64,000 nt of DNA from Nocardiaceae bacterium (GTDB lineage: Bacteria > Actinomycetota > Actinomycetes > Mycobacteriales > Mycobacteriaceae): NCBI GenBank assembly GCA_021372355.1, contig JAJFUQ010000059.1:1-64000 (forward strand), written 5' to 3'. This document shows, piece after piece, positions 17,354 through 24,952 of the stretch. The notes under the pieces were generated by a model that saw only the letters and a list, made by a program, of their open reading frames with translations, made no database searches and was not told the origin of the DNA. Position 1 is the stretch's first letter. Each line of letters starts with the position of its first letter. The translations under genes were made by a program, and so were the position numbers.

Positions 17354-18027
17354 GCGTGATTCTGCTGGTCCGACACGGACAGGCGTCGTGGGGCAAAGTG
17401 AACTACGACGCTCTGTCCCCGCTCGGCATGCAGCAGGCCAAGCTCCTCGGCGCAACGCTCAAGGCACGTGGATTCCAGCCGGACGTCGTCATCACGGGCG
17501 CCATGAAACGTCATCGGCAGACTGCGGCCGAACTCATCGCCGGCGCGGACTACACCTGCCCGACGTTCGTCAATCCCGGCTGGAACGAGTACGACCACCA
17601 GAACATCATTCGGGGCTACCGTCCGCAGTACCGCAACCCCGTGATCCTCGCCGCCGACATGATCCGATCGGGGCAGCCGACCAAGGCGTTCTCCGACATG
17701 TTCGCCACGGCGATCGACCGCTGGGTCGCGACTGATGGCAGCTACGACGAGAGCTTCACCGAATTCCAGGGTCGGGTCAGCACCGCCCTCGAGACGACCG
17801 CGGCACTGCCCAACCGGAACATCCTCGTGGTGACGAGCGCCGGCCCGATCAGCTGGGCCGCCACCCAACTCCTCGGTGCCGGCCCGGACACCTGGCGGCG
17901 ATTCAACGACACCGCCGTCAACACGGCGGTCACGAAGATCGTGGCCGGAAGGCGCGGGCTGACCGTGGTGTCGATGAACGAGCACACGCACCTCGAGCGG
18001 CATCGACAGCTGCTGACCTACCGCTGA
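17350..18027 (+). CDS. Histidine phosphatase family protein
   Basis: A 225-residue phosphatase of the phosphoglycerate-mutase superfamily. LLVRHGQASWG at the very N-terminus is the RHG motif with the phosphohistidine; VVITGAMKRHRQTA holds the second arginine, and TSAGPISWA takes the place of the usual second His motif (GHG becomes SAG), a notable deviation that could weaken activity. The ATG at 17350 overlaps the phosphotransferase stop by 4 bases. A TAGACT -10-like element at 17337-17342 could also give a leaderless transcript. It may hydrolyse a phosphorylated intermediate made by the upstream kinase (inference). Confidence 0.82.
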   Translation: MSVILLVRHGQASWGKVNYDALSPLGMQQAKLLGATLKARGFQPDVVITGAMKRHRQTAAELIAGADYTCPTFVNPGWNEYDHQNIIRGYRPQYRNPVILAADMIRSGQPTKAFSDMFATAIDRWVATDGSYDESFTEFQGRVSTALETTAALPNRNILVVTSAGPISWAATQLLGAGPDTWRRFNDTAVNTAVTKIVAGRRGLTVVSMNEHTHLERHRQLLTYR

Positions 18028-18452
18028 GGCTGGAAGTCTCCGGGCGGCGGCCGACTCGGGATCGAATCGTCGGCAACAGCGTCCTGCAGGCATCGATAGA
18101 CCTTCGGGGCATCCGACATGCACGAAAGCGAGAGCACCCGATCAGCGATGGACCCTTCCGGGGCGACCAACACCAGACAAGCAGGGTCCCCGAGACGTTG
18201 ACTTGCGTCGATGAGTAGCTCGATTCCCGCGGCGCTGACGAAGCAGACTCGAGTCAGATCGACAACGAGGCGGTGAAGCCCTGCTGCCGCCGTGACGAGT
18301 GCCTGCTCGAAAACACAGAGCGTTTTCAGATTGATGACGCCACGTGCGGTCAGTACGCCGAGGCCCGCGTGCGGCAACAGAAACCGGCCGATCTCGATCT
18401 CGTCGAACATGCGCGGGATCGGTACGTCAACGCCATTCGGATCCGTGTTCAT
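18018..18452 (-). CDS. STAS-domain anti-sigma-factor antagonist-like protein
   Basis: A 144-residue protein with a central STAS domain: LHRLVVDLTRVCFVSAAGIE includes the strand, Asp and the conserved serine that an anti-sigma kinase would phosphorylate. It is therefore probably an anti-anti-sigma factor that switches partners by phosphorylation. The C-terminal tail is proline-rich (SRPPPGDF). No sigma or anti-sigma gene is adjacent, so its partner lies elsewhere. It is convergent with the histidine phosphatase, overlapping by 10 bases, and lies downstream of the three-helix and MerR genes on the same strand. Confidence 0.8.
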   Translation of the reverse strand: MNTDPNGVDVPIPRMFDEIEIGRFLLPHAGLGVLTARGVINLKTLCVFEQALVTAAAGLHRLVVDLTRVCFVSAAGIELLIDASQRLGDPACLVLVAPEGSIADRVLSLSCMSDAPKVYRCLQDAVADDSIPSRPPPGDFQPQR

Positions 18453-18478
18453 GAGAGTGCGCTTCCACTCGAACGGCC

Positions 18479-18811
18479 CTAGGCCCGCGGTGGTGATGTT
18501 GAGTCGATGAGGCGTTGGGTGGCAAGCCGTTCGACGAGTTCGGGAAGGCTGGCGGGCGAGGCGATATCCAGGTCACGCCAGCACCGATCAACAACCGCAA
18601 GGATCTCGGCGAAAGTGACGGTGGGAAACCGCCGGTCGAGGCGCACCGCAACCTCGACCAGTTGACGCGTCACCTCCGTGGAGTCCTCGCGCCAGGTCGT
18701 GGCCGGAAACGAAGCTAGCGAGCGGGACCGCTCTTTCCGTTGGTCTCGCTGCCCGGGTCGCGCAAGTGTGCCGACGGTACCTGAGTGCGGATTCGCGCTG
18801 TAGACAGCCAT
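18479..18811 (-). CDS. Small protein with three-helix-bundle-like domain
   Basis: A 110-residue protein. The first ~50 residues are basic and low-complexity; the rest (TRQLVEVAVRLDRRFPTVTF, then LAVVDRCWRDLD and SLPELVERLATQRLI) resembles the three-helix-bundle dimerization domain found in many small mycobacterial/rhodococcal proteins of unknown function. ATG 18811 has AAGGGAA upstream, but it makes the gene overlap the MerR gene by 97 bases, which is long; a later start cannot be excluded. It lies 26 bases from the STAS gene and is probably cotranscribed. Confidence 0.55.
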   Translation of the reverse strand: MAVYSANPHSGTVGTLARPGQRDQRKERSRSLASFPATTWREDSTEVTRQLVEVAVRLDRRFPTVTFAEILAVVDRCWRDLDIASPASLPELVERLATQRLIDSTSPPRA

Positions 18812-19095
18812 TGCTGCCGTTCCCTTTCTTCGAGTAGTTGCGTGTTTTGATGCTCGAGATCCAGGACCATGGCGATACCAGCCAGGTTCAAACCCTGCAC
18901 GAGCAGCTCAGCGATGCGCCGTAACCGGTCCAGATCATTCGCGCTGTAGCGGCGCGTCCCGCCCTCGCTGCGCGCCGGAGTGAGCAGACCCCGCGTTTCA
19001 TACAGGCGCAGGGTCTGCACCCCCATGCCGACCAGCTCGGCAGCCACCGAGATCCCGTATACGCCCTGGTCAGGGCTTGGATCGGTGCCAGTCAT
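18715..19095 (-). CDS. MerR-family regulator, HspR-like
   Basis: A 126-residue MerR protein with GVYGISVAAELVGMGVQTLR and LYETRGLLTPARSEGGTRRY, the HTH and wing typical of HspR-like heat-shock repressors, then LDRLRRIAELL and a coiled-coil (LEHQNTQLLEERERQQW). It is divergent from an Hsp20 gene and close to a J-domain gene, so it should repress this chaperone set until stress. ATG 19095 has AGGGGA upstream and is preferred to 19116. The last ~32 codons overlap the start of the next gene. Confidence 0.82.
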   Translation of the reverse strand: MTGTDPSPDQGVYGISVAAELVGMGVQTLRLYETRGLLTPARSEGGTRRYSANDLDRLRRIAELLVQGLNLAGIAMVLDLEHQNTQLLEERERQQWLSTARIRTQVPSAHLRDPGSETNGKSGPAR

Positions 19096-19156
19096 CGGGT
19101 CCCCTACATTTTTCAACTTCGACTCTTGCCTGAGTATATGGCCAGTGATATAAGAA

Positions 19157-19178
19157 ATCTATACCCGTTGATATAGAT
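19157..19178. promoter_or_regulatory. Candidate MerR operator before hsp20
   Basis: ATCTATA (19157-19163) and TATAGAT (19172-19178) form a perfect inverted repeat with an 8-base spacer, about 62 bases from the MerR start and 106 bases from hsp20. TGATATA also repeats at 19146-19152 and 19170-19176. The region is distinctly AT-rich against its surroundings. It does not match the HAIR consensus (CTTGAGT-N7-ACTCAAG), so recognition by the adjacent regulator is inference. Confidence 0.5.
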
Positions 19179-19284
19179 CAGAGGGACTGGAGAGTCGATC
19201 CAGAAGGGTGGACAGGGGTTCTGATCGATAGCACCGGGAACAACAACACGACTGATTGAGAAGGAGTCTTTGGAGGTGGTAGCG

Positions 19285-19713
19285 ATGCTGATGCGCACTG
19301 ACCCGTTCCGCGAACTCGACCGCCTGACCCAACAATTCTTCGGCCCGGACGGCACCATGGCCCGCCCTTCGGCGATGCCACTGGACGCCTGGCGCGAGGG
19401 CGAGACGTTCATCGTCGAATTCGATCTCCCCGGTGTCGACAGGGATGCGATCGATCTCGACGTCGAACGCAATGTCATCACAGTCAAGGCCGAGCGCCCG
19501 CCGCGCGACGAGAACACCGAGATGCTCGCCGCCGAACGCCCGCGAGGCGTATTCAGCCGGCAACTGGTCCTGGGCGAGAACCTGGACACGGCGCACATCG
19601 AGGCCAGCTACGACAACGGAGTCCTCACGTTGCGCATCCCCGTTGCCGAGCAGGCCAAACCCCGCAAGATCAGCATCAACGGCGCCAGCGAAAAACAGGC
19701 CATCAACGCCTGA
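19285..19713 (+). CDS. Hsp20/alpha-crystallin small heat-shock protein
   Basis: A 142-residue small heat-shock protein. The alpha-crystallin domain spans ~40-130 ([20 protein letters not shown], then [24 protein letters not shown] and the closing [12 protein letters not shown]), with a short N-terminal arm and a C-terminal KPRKISIN extension. It acts as an ATP-independent holdase oligomer in the cytoplasm. ATG 19285 follows GGAGG at 19271-19275. Divergent from the HspR-like gene and followed by a small acidic protein and a J-domain protein. Confidence 0.93.
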   Translation: MLMRTDPFRELDRLTQQFFGPDGTMARPSAMPLDAWREGETFIVEFDLPGVDRDAIDLDVERNVITVKAERPPRDENTEMLAAERPRGVFSRQLVLGENLDTAHIEASYDNGVLTLRIPVAEQAKPRKISINGASEKQAINA

Positions 19714-19729
19714 CCGGCCGGTGGTCACG

Positions 19730-19954
19730 ATGGGAAGGTTGACGACCACGCACGGTGACCTCGAGGCGTTCTTCGACCTCATCGGCGGGGACCCAGAACT
19801 CATGGAGCTCGAGTTCGAGGACGTCATCGCCGCCGAGTGGCCCGAGGAGCCGCCTGAACGAGCCGAGCAGACATCGCCGCAGCGGCCGACTTGGCCGACG
19901 CGCGGCCCAGGCAGGCGGTGGCGCACCGATGACGCGGCACTACCGGCATCATGA
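19730..19954 (+). CDS. Small acidic protein after hsp20
   Basis: A 74-residue protein I do not recognise. The first half is protein-like and acidic (GDLEAFFDLIGGDPELMELE, then FEDVIAAEWPEEPPE); the second half is Pro/Arg-rich and may be disordered. ATG 19730 or GTG 19721 could start it; neither has a strong Shine-Dalgarno. The 17-base gap from hsp20 suggests coexpression, and acidic small proteins beside chaperones can be adaptors, but no function is claimed. Confidence 0.45.
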   Translation: MGRLTTTHGDLEAFFDLIGGDPELMELEFEDVIAAEWPEEPPERAEQTSPQRPTWPTRGPGRRWRTDDAALPAS

Positions 19955-20228
19955 CAGCGCCCTCGATCCACGCGGCCATACCCGCGATCACCACCGATAC
20001 CGCGATCACCACCGATACAGGTCAGGAGCCGAACCGAGGAAAGGAGGTGCAAGGCAGATAGCCAAACGACATAGGTTCCCCACCCAGCTCTTTCACGGTG
20101 CATGCCGCCCGCGTTGACCGAACCCGCAGAGCGCGAATCGAATTCGCAACTCGCTCGCCTCGCCCAGGCACACGGCAGTCGGATCACGCCGGGCGGCATG
20201 CCCCGCCCCTCCCCTGAACACGAACACC

Positions 20229-20555
20229 ATGGCGAACATCCCCGACCCCTACGCGACACTCGGGATCGACCGCAACGCCACCGCGGCCGACATCAAACGC
20301 GCCTACCGGACTCTCGTCCGCGCGTACCACCCCGACTTAGCCGAAGCACCGGACGAGGCCCGTGGTTCGAGACTGCAGCAGGTCTATCTCGCCTACGCCA
20401 TCCTGGGAAATCCCCAGCAGCGAGCACGGTACGACCGGGAACACCCCCGCGTTCCGCTCGGAGAGCCTGCCGCAACTGGCCGCAGCCACCCAACGTCCGA
20501 TGGTGCGCCTATCCGCTTCGGACCGGTCCGCTGGACACGCGTCGCCCGCGGATGA
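20229..20555 (+). CDS. J-domain (DnaJ-like) co-chaperone
   Basis: A 108-residue protein consisting of a J-domain (residues ~6-72) and a short tail. DPYATLGIDRNATAADIKRA opens the domain, and the HPD tripeptide needed to stimulate DnaK is present in RAYHPD. It lacks the G/F region, zinc fingers and C-terminal peptide-binding domain of DnaJ, so it should be a type III J-protein that directs Hsp70 to specific clients. ATG 20229 has no evident RBS. It lies 515 bases after hsp20, in the same probable stress island. Confidence 0.82.
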   Translation: MANIPDPYATLGIDRNATAADIKRAYRTLVRAYHPDLAEAPDEARGSRLQQVYLAYAILGNPQQRARYDREHPRVPLGEPAATGRSHPTSDGAPIRFGPVRWTRVARG

Positions 20556-20858
20556 CCGCTCTGAAGCCCCGACGATCCGCGGATCAATCACCCAGACCCT
20601 CTCGCCCTGGTACCCCACCCACGAGCACGTTCTCAAGCCATTTTCCGACCCTTTAACGAACAACACTTCGATGAATCGGAACCTCGGCCTGCGCACAGTT
20701 CGGCTGATCGATCGATCAGGTCTTCCAGCACATTTGTCCGAATTCTCGGCATAGTTGCTCCTTCAACCTCTTGCCGAGAGCCTTTCCGAACATCAGCGCG
20801 AATAGCCCTTCTTATGCTCTCGAACGTTGAGAGCCAAACCACACGGAGGGCAACACAA
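20556..20858. other. Intergenic region with a perfect 16-base palindrome
   Basis: About 300 bases without a convincing gene on either strand. It holds CTGATCGATCGATCAG at 20704-20719 and the Shine-Dalgarno GGAGG (20845-20849) of the following gene. No clear terminator for the J-domain gene is visible. Confidence 0.5.
20704..20719. promoter_or_regulatory. Perfect palindromic operator CTGATCGATCGATCAG
   Basis: A 16-base perfect palindrome in a non-coding gap, 140 bases before the glycine-rich secreted-protein gene. A copy with one mismatch, CTGATCGATCGAACAG, occurs at 29899-29914 between the lipase and M13 peptidase genes. Size and symmetry fit a TetR- or LacI-like dimer site. Confidence 0.55.
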
Positions 20859-21578
20859 ATGGCGGCCAGTCATCGTCGACGGTCATCGCTCCTCGGAATC
20901 GCCGCGCCGGTCGGAACGGCGATATTTCCGGCCGCAGGACCGGTGCGGGTGGATCAGGCACGGGTGGCCACGGCGCTGATGGAGCTGCCGGTGTGAACCC
21001 GGGTGAAAGCGGCGGCGCCGGCGGTAACGGTGGAGCCGGCACCGGAGGCGCCGGCGGCAACGGCGGCGCTGGCGCCTCCAACGGTGCATCGGGTGCCGGG
21101 ACCGGTGGCGATGGCGGCGACGGAGGTGCCGGCGCCAACGGTGCTGCTGGCACGGCGGGCACGAACGCAACCGCTGCCGGCACGAACGCGACCACTGCCG
21201 GCGGAAATGGCGGCAACGGAACGGCCGGTAGTGACGGCGGCACTGGTGGCAACGGCGGTGCCGGCCTATGAACTCGCTTTCGCTGGGGTATCCCTGCAGA
21301 CGAACGCAGAGGCCCCCGCAGACCCGTCCGGTCCGATCGCTTCGGCAGCGAACGCGCGCCTTGCACTGTTGGTCGCCTCGCTCGATCTCCACAATGCTCT
21401 CGACAAAGCGCCTGCGACACCCACCGATCTGCATGATGCGGTGTATGACCTGGCAACCGAGTACCGCACCATCACATCCCACTATCTGGCGGGCGAAACC
21501 AACGATTCGAAGCCGATCGCCGACGCCATCCCGCGGGCTGGGACCGCCGCCGAGAAGATCGCCAAGATCTGCCAGTAG
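20859..21578 (+). pseudogene. PE_PGRS-like glycine-rich secreted protein, frame broken twice
   Basis: ATG 20859 has GGAGG nine bases upstream and begins a basic, hydrophobic signal-like peptide (MAASHRRRSSLLGIAAPVGT). That frame hits TGA at 20994-20996. From about 20940 the coding signal is instead in another frame, giving GGAGGNGGAGTGGAGGNGG repeats of PE_PGRS type, ending at TGA 21269-21271. Beyond it, coding returns to the first frame with a helical domain (LALLVASLDLHNALDKAP, then DLATEYRTITSHYLAG) ending in KICQ at 21578. Start and end are in phase (720 bases), so two compensating shifts would restore a ~239-residue protein. Sequencing error, a decaying gene or programmed shifting are all possible. 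Confidence 0.45.
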
Positions 21579-21684
21579 GAATATCTCGATTCAAGCGACA
21601 CCCGACCACCACATCAAGTCGATAATGCCCGATATTCACAGCTGGCACCGCCACGACAATCGATAATCCCTTCAGGGATAAGCC

Positions 21685-21715
21685 ACACGGCCGGGACATT
21701 CCGGCTCGGCCGTGT
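21685..21715. terminator. Possible hairpin terminator without U-tract
   Basis: ACACGGCCG (21685-21693) pairs perfectly with CGGCCGTGT (21707-21715) across a 13-base loop, 107 bases after the glycine-rich gene. Actinobacterial terminators often lack U-runs, but function is unproven. Confidence 0.4.
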
Positions 21716-21824
21716 TCGGACACCGTGAACAGCTGAGACTTGCCGTTCGCCGCGTTCCAATCCCCTCGCTGACCACCGAATTGGCAACGACGGAACGCCT
21801 GCGCGGAAGGCCGAATTGAGCGAT

Positions 21825-21853
21825 TTGTCGCGAACCAGGCAGTCACCTAGATT
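21825..21853 (+). promoter_or_regulatory. Candidate promoter of the tandem-TetR/MFS operon
   Basis: TTGTCG (21825-21830) and TAGATT (21848-21853) are separated by exactly 17 bases, a sigma-70-type pair. Transcription would begin near 21860, about 53 bases before GTG 21913. Confidence 0.45.
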
Positions 21854-21912
21854 TAGATCCGAATTTCGACCTTCGATACAAATACCGGATTCAAATCCTC
21901 GCCGAGAATTCA

Positions 21913-23265
21913 GTGACCCAGAATAAAGAACACTCCCCGCAGACCTTGAACGACGGCGCTCGTTCGGCCGCGGCACTCCGGGTTCCCGGGCCATTGCTTC
22001 GCGACCGGATCATCGCAGCAGCGGTCGAAGCTCTCCAGGAGCTCACAGCAGCACGCCTGCTCACCGCGATCGGCACGCGCGACATCGCCCGCCGCGCAGG
22101 CGCATCACCGGCGTCGATTTTTCACCACTTCGGCTCGGTCGAATCGCTCGCTGAGGCCGTAGTTGCGCGGGTGTTCAATCCCAAGACTCTGCCGACCGAG
22201 TCGGTCAACGCACTCATCGCACACATCACCTCATCAAGCCTCCCCGCTGATGCTGGTCGAATGATGCACACGCAGGAGTTCGAGCGGCTCAGTGCCGACC
22301 CCGAGCTGCGACTGCGACTCGGCCTGTGGGCCTTGGGCGGCGATTCCACCGATGCCGCCTACGGCGACTACCTCAGGTCGACCGACTCTTCGATCGCATC
22401 GTCTGCCGAGCGATTGTTCGCTGCGTGGGGTCGGGAACTCCGTCCCCCGTGGACCTTGAAGTCTTTCATCGCCAGCCAGGTCGCCTTACTCAACGGCTCG
22501 GTCGTTCGCCACCTCGTCGATCCGGGAGCTAGCGACAAGAACCAATTTGCCCGTGCGGCCAGTTCGTTGTCTCTGCTTGCCCTGCGGCTGAAGGGCGACA
22601 CCCACACCCTCGACGATCGACTCGCCGAGATGAACTACTTTCCGATGCGCGACGCCCGCACCTTGCGACCGATCACAGATGCAGCGGGCCGCAAACGTGC
22701 GCTCATTCTCGACGCTGCCGCCGACCTGTTCGTCGTCCGTGGCTACAAACAAACGACGTTCGCCCAGATCGCCCGGGCGGCACGAGTGAGCGAATCAACG
22801 GTTTACGTTCATTTTTCGTCGAAGTCAGCACTCGCCTCGGAACTGTTCCTCAAGCAGGCGTCCGACCTTCTGGTGAGTCGCGCCAGCGACCGACCGGCGC
22901 CACCCCAGACACGCGACGAGAATGTGCACGCGCTACACGAGCTATTGACCACTCTCGCGATTTTCGTGGCGACACACATCGACACCGCACCGGAATATGC
23001 GAGCGGGCTCATCGGAAGCGCGACGGACATTGCGAACGATCAGCTTCTCGAAGCCGTAGTCAGTCACGTCGCGCGGATCTCGTCCCATCCGGGGGCGGCC
23101 GCGGCGGCCGAAGAGACCGCGAAGCTCATCGTTATCGGACTCATCAGCCGGGTCGTTCAACACCCCGCTGATCCCGCCGAGAAATCCAGTAGCGACGTTC
23201 TGGCCCTTATCGGCATCGCACTCCCCGATCGGGCTGCCTCGATCCCTCTCGAAGGACGTTCATGA
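21913..23265 (+). CDS. Tandem TetR regulator (two fused TetR units)
   Basis: A 450-residue protein, more than twice the usual TetR length. The first TetR DNA-binding domain spans ~28-90 (TRDIARRAGASPASIFHHFG) followed by its helical domain; a second begins near 258 (RKRALILDAAADLFVVRGYK, then IARAARVSESTVYVHFSSKS) with its own helical domain. Both HTHs look intact. Such a fusion would act as a covalent pseudo-dimer with two different binding specificities or ligand sites. GTG 21913 is the assumed start. Its stop overlaps the MFS start (ATGA), so it most probably controls that transporter. Confidence 0.85.
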   Translation: MTQNKEHSPQTLNDGARSAAALRVPGPLLRDRIIAAAVEALQELTAARLLTAIGTRDIARRAGASPASIFHHFGSVESLAEAVVARVFNPKTLPTESVNALIAHITSSSLPADAGRMMHTQEFERLSADPELRLRLGLWALGGDSTDAAYGDYLRSTDSSIASSAERLFAAWGRELRPPWTLKSFIASQVALLNGSVVRHLVDPGASDKNQFARAASSLSLLALRLKGDTHTLDDRLAEMNYFPMRDARTLRPITDAAGRKRALILDAAADLFVVRGYKQTTFAQIARAARVSESTVYVHFSSKSALASELFLKQASDLLVSRASDRPAPPQTRDENVHALHELLTTLAIFVATHIDTAPEYASGLIGSATDIANDQLLEAVVSHVARISSHPGAAAAAEETAKLIVIGLISRVVQHPADPAEKSSSDVLALIGIALPDRAASIPLEGRS

Positions 23266-24935
23266 CGACATTGACCGCGACGTCACCGCGCCGCGAGCTG
23301 TCGCTTTACCCGGCGCCTCGCCAGCGCGCGTGGTACCTGCTCATCGCCAGTGCGGTGACCGTCATGACCTTCTACCAAACCTATGTGCAGGGTGCGGTCT
23401 CGACCGCGATCATGCGCGACTTCGGCATGCCGCTGCACGTTCTCGTACTCGCGTCGATCGCGGGTAACGCCGTCGGCGCCGCCGGCGCGTGGGCCACGGG
23501 AATCGCCGATCGCATCGGACGAGCAAACCTCATCGTCATCGGATCGCTGGTCGCGTCCGTGCTCGCTCTCGTGGCACTCCCGCAAGCGCCGAACGCGGGA
23601 ACGTACATCTTCTGGTACACCGCGATCAGCCTGGTAGCGGGTGTCGTCCTCGTCGCAACACCGACCCTGGTTCGCGATTTCTCACCCCAACTCGACCGTG
23701 CGACGGCGATGTCGATCTGGACCCTGGGTCCCGTGCTCGGCAGTCTCGCGATCAGCGTCGTCACCCATCTGACCGCCGATTCCCATCCGAGTTGGCAATT
23801 CCAGTACCGGCTGGCTGGTGCCGCCGGCATTGTCGTGGCGATCGTCGCCGCAGTCGGACTCCGTGAGCTGTCACCGGGTCTGCGCAACCAGATTCTGCAG
23901 AGCTCTGCGGACATCGCCACGGTCGAAAACAACGCGGCGGCCGCGAGTGCTGCCGGCAACGTCAAATCGTCCCCGTGGCGGCTTGCGCTCGTCCTGCCGG
24001 CGCTGGGCATCACCGCTTTCTTGGTCTTCTACATCACGCGAGTCGGCTTTCTCGTTCTGTACTTCGTGACGAACTTCCCGGACTTCACACTGTCGCGCGC
24101 GAACGGCTTGGCCACGTGGTACTGGGCGGCGAACGCGATCGCGCTGGTCGGGACGGGAATCCTGGCGGACCGACTGCGCGTTCGGCGGCCATTCATGGTC
24201 GGCGGGGCGATCACGTCGATCGTTGCGCTTGTCGCCTTCGCCGGGGCGGCCACAGCGCAACCCGCACCGTCCTATTGGACCTTTGTCGCAATGTTGGTGC
24301 TGCTCGCCATCGGCGGCGCCGCGACCAACTGCGGCTTCATCACGCTGTACAGCGAAACGGCGGAACGGATCAACCCGGCTGGCGTGGCCCGTGGAATGTC
24401 GGTATACGGCTCGGTGTTGCGCGCCGGTGCCGTCGTGACGTTGGTCTGGTTCATGGTCGTGGTGACTGCGCCGACGACGCTCGTCGACCACGGTGGCGAA
24501 GTCGTCCGGATCAGCAAGACACACGCGGTGGCGATCGCAACCCTCGGAAAGTTGTCCCCGCAGACCGCTGCGCAACTCCGGGTGACGCCTAATGCACCGG
24601 ACGTACGGATCGTGGCGACTGCCGAGTTGACCAAGATCGACGCTGCCACCGTGCGCAAGTCGATAACCGGTGACGGGCCCGGGCCGATACCCACGTCGGC
24701 GCAATACGACGAGATTCAGCGTGCGGGCACGGCACTCACCCAAGCCGCGTCGATGCCCGCTGCGGACCTTGCTTACCTGGCACGCCACGGCGAGGACGTG
24801 GCGGCGGCGTCGAAGAACTCCCGCGACCAATGGCGCACGTGGTGGTACGTATGCCTGGCGTGCCAGATTCTCTTCATCCCGCTGACCTGGCAGCTACGCG
24901 ACAACCGGACGCTTCGACGCTCGCCCCGTGCCTGA
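23262..24935 (+). CDS. MFS transporter with extra periplasmic segment
   Basis: A 557-residue major-facilitator transporter with about 12 transmembrane helices. The cytoplasmic-loop motif appears as GIADRIGRANLIVIG after helix 2. It is longer than typical MFS proteins because of a hydrophilic stretch (~415-520, containing LSPQTAAQLRVTPNAPD) before the final helix WWYVCLACQILFIPLTW; this part is probably extracytoplasmic. It probably exports a toxic or signalling compound sensed by the tandem TetR protein. The substrate is unknown. Confidence 0.85.
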   Translation: MTTLTATSPRRELSLYPAPRQRAWYLLIASAVTVMTFYQTYVQGAVSTAIMRDFGMPLHVLVLASIAGNAVGAAGAWATGIADRIGRANLIVIGSLVASVLALVALPQAPNAGTYIFWYTAISLVAGVVLVATPTLVRDFSPQLDRATAMSIWTLGPVLGSLAISVVTHLTADSHPSWQFQYRLAGAAGIVVAIVAAVGLRELSPGLRNQILQSSADIATVENNAAAASAAGNVKSSPWRLALVLPALGITAFLVFYITRVGFLVLYFVTNFPDFTLSRANGLATWYWAANAIALVGTGILADRLRVRRPFMVGGAITSIVALVAFAGAATAQPAPSYWTFVAMLVLLAIGGAATNCGFITLYSETAERINPAGVARGMSVYGSVLRAGAVVTLVWFMVVVTAPTTLVDHGGEVVRISKTHAVAIATLGKLSPQTAAQLRVTPNAPDVRIVATAELTKIDAATVRKSITGDGPGPIPTSAQYDEIQRAGTALTQAASMPAADLAYLARHGEDVAAASKNSRDQWRTWWYVCLACQILFIPLTWQLRDNRTLRRSPRA

Positions 24936-24952
24936 CCGCAGCGCGGGGGGTG

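Larger units (their letters stand above)
21579..21912. other. Intergenic region with hairpin and promoter, no gene seen
   Basis: A 334-base gap. It contains a 9-base perfect stem without a U-run (21685-21715), a small 6-base hairpin at 21666-21679, and a promoter-like pair (21825-21853) for the regulator downstream. I find no credible coding sequence. Confidence 0.5.

Noticed and set aside
20039..20100. A strong Shine-Dalgarno-like AAAGGAGGT between hsp20 and the J-domain gene
   Set aside because: No start codon at a suitable distance opens a frame longer than a few residues, so it is probably chance.
21085..21270. Glycine-rich stretch as a DNA-level tandem repeat or CRISPR-like array
   Set aside because: The repeats are irregular at DNA level and follow codon use of Gly-rich protein; no equal spacers exist.
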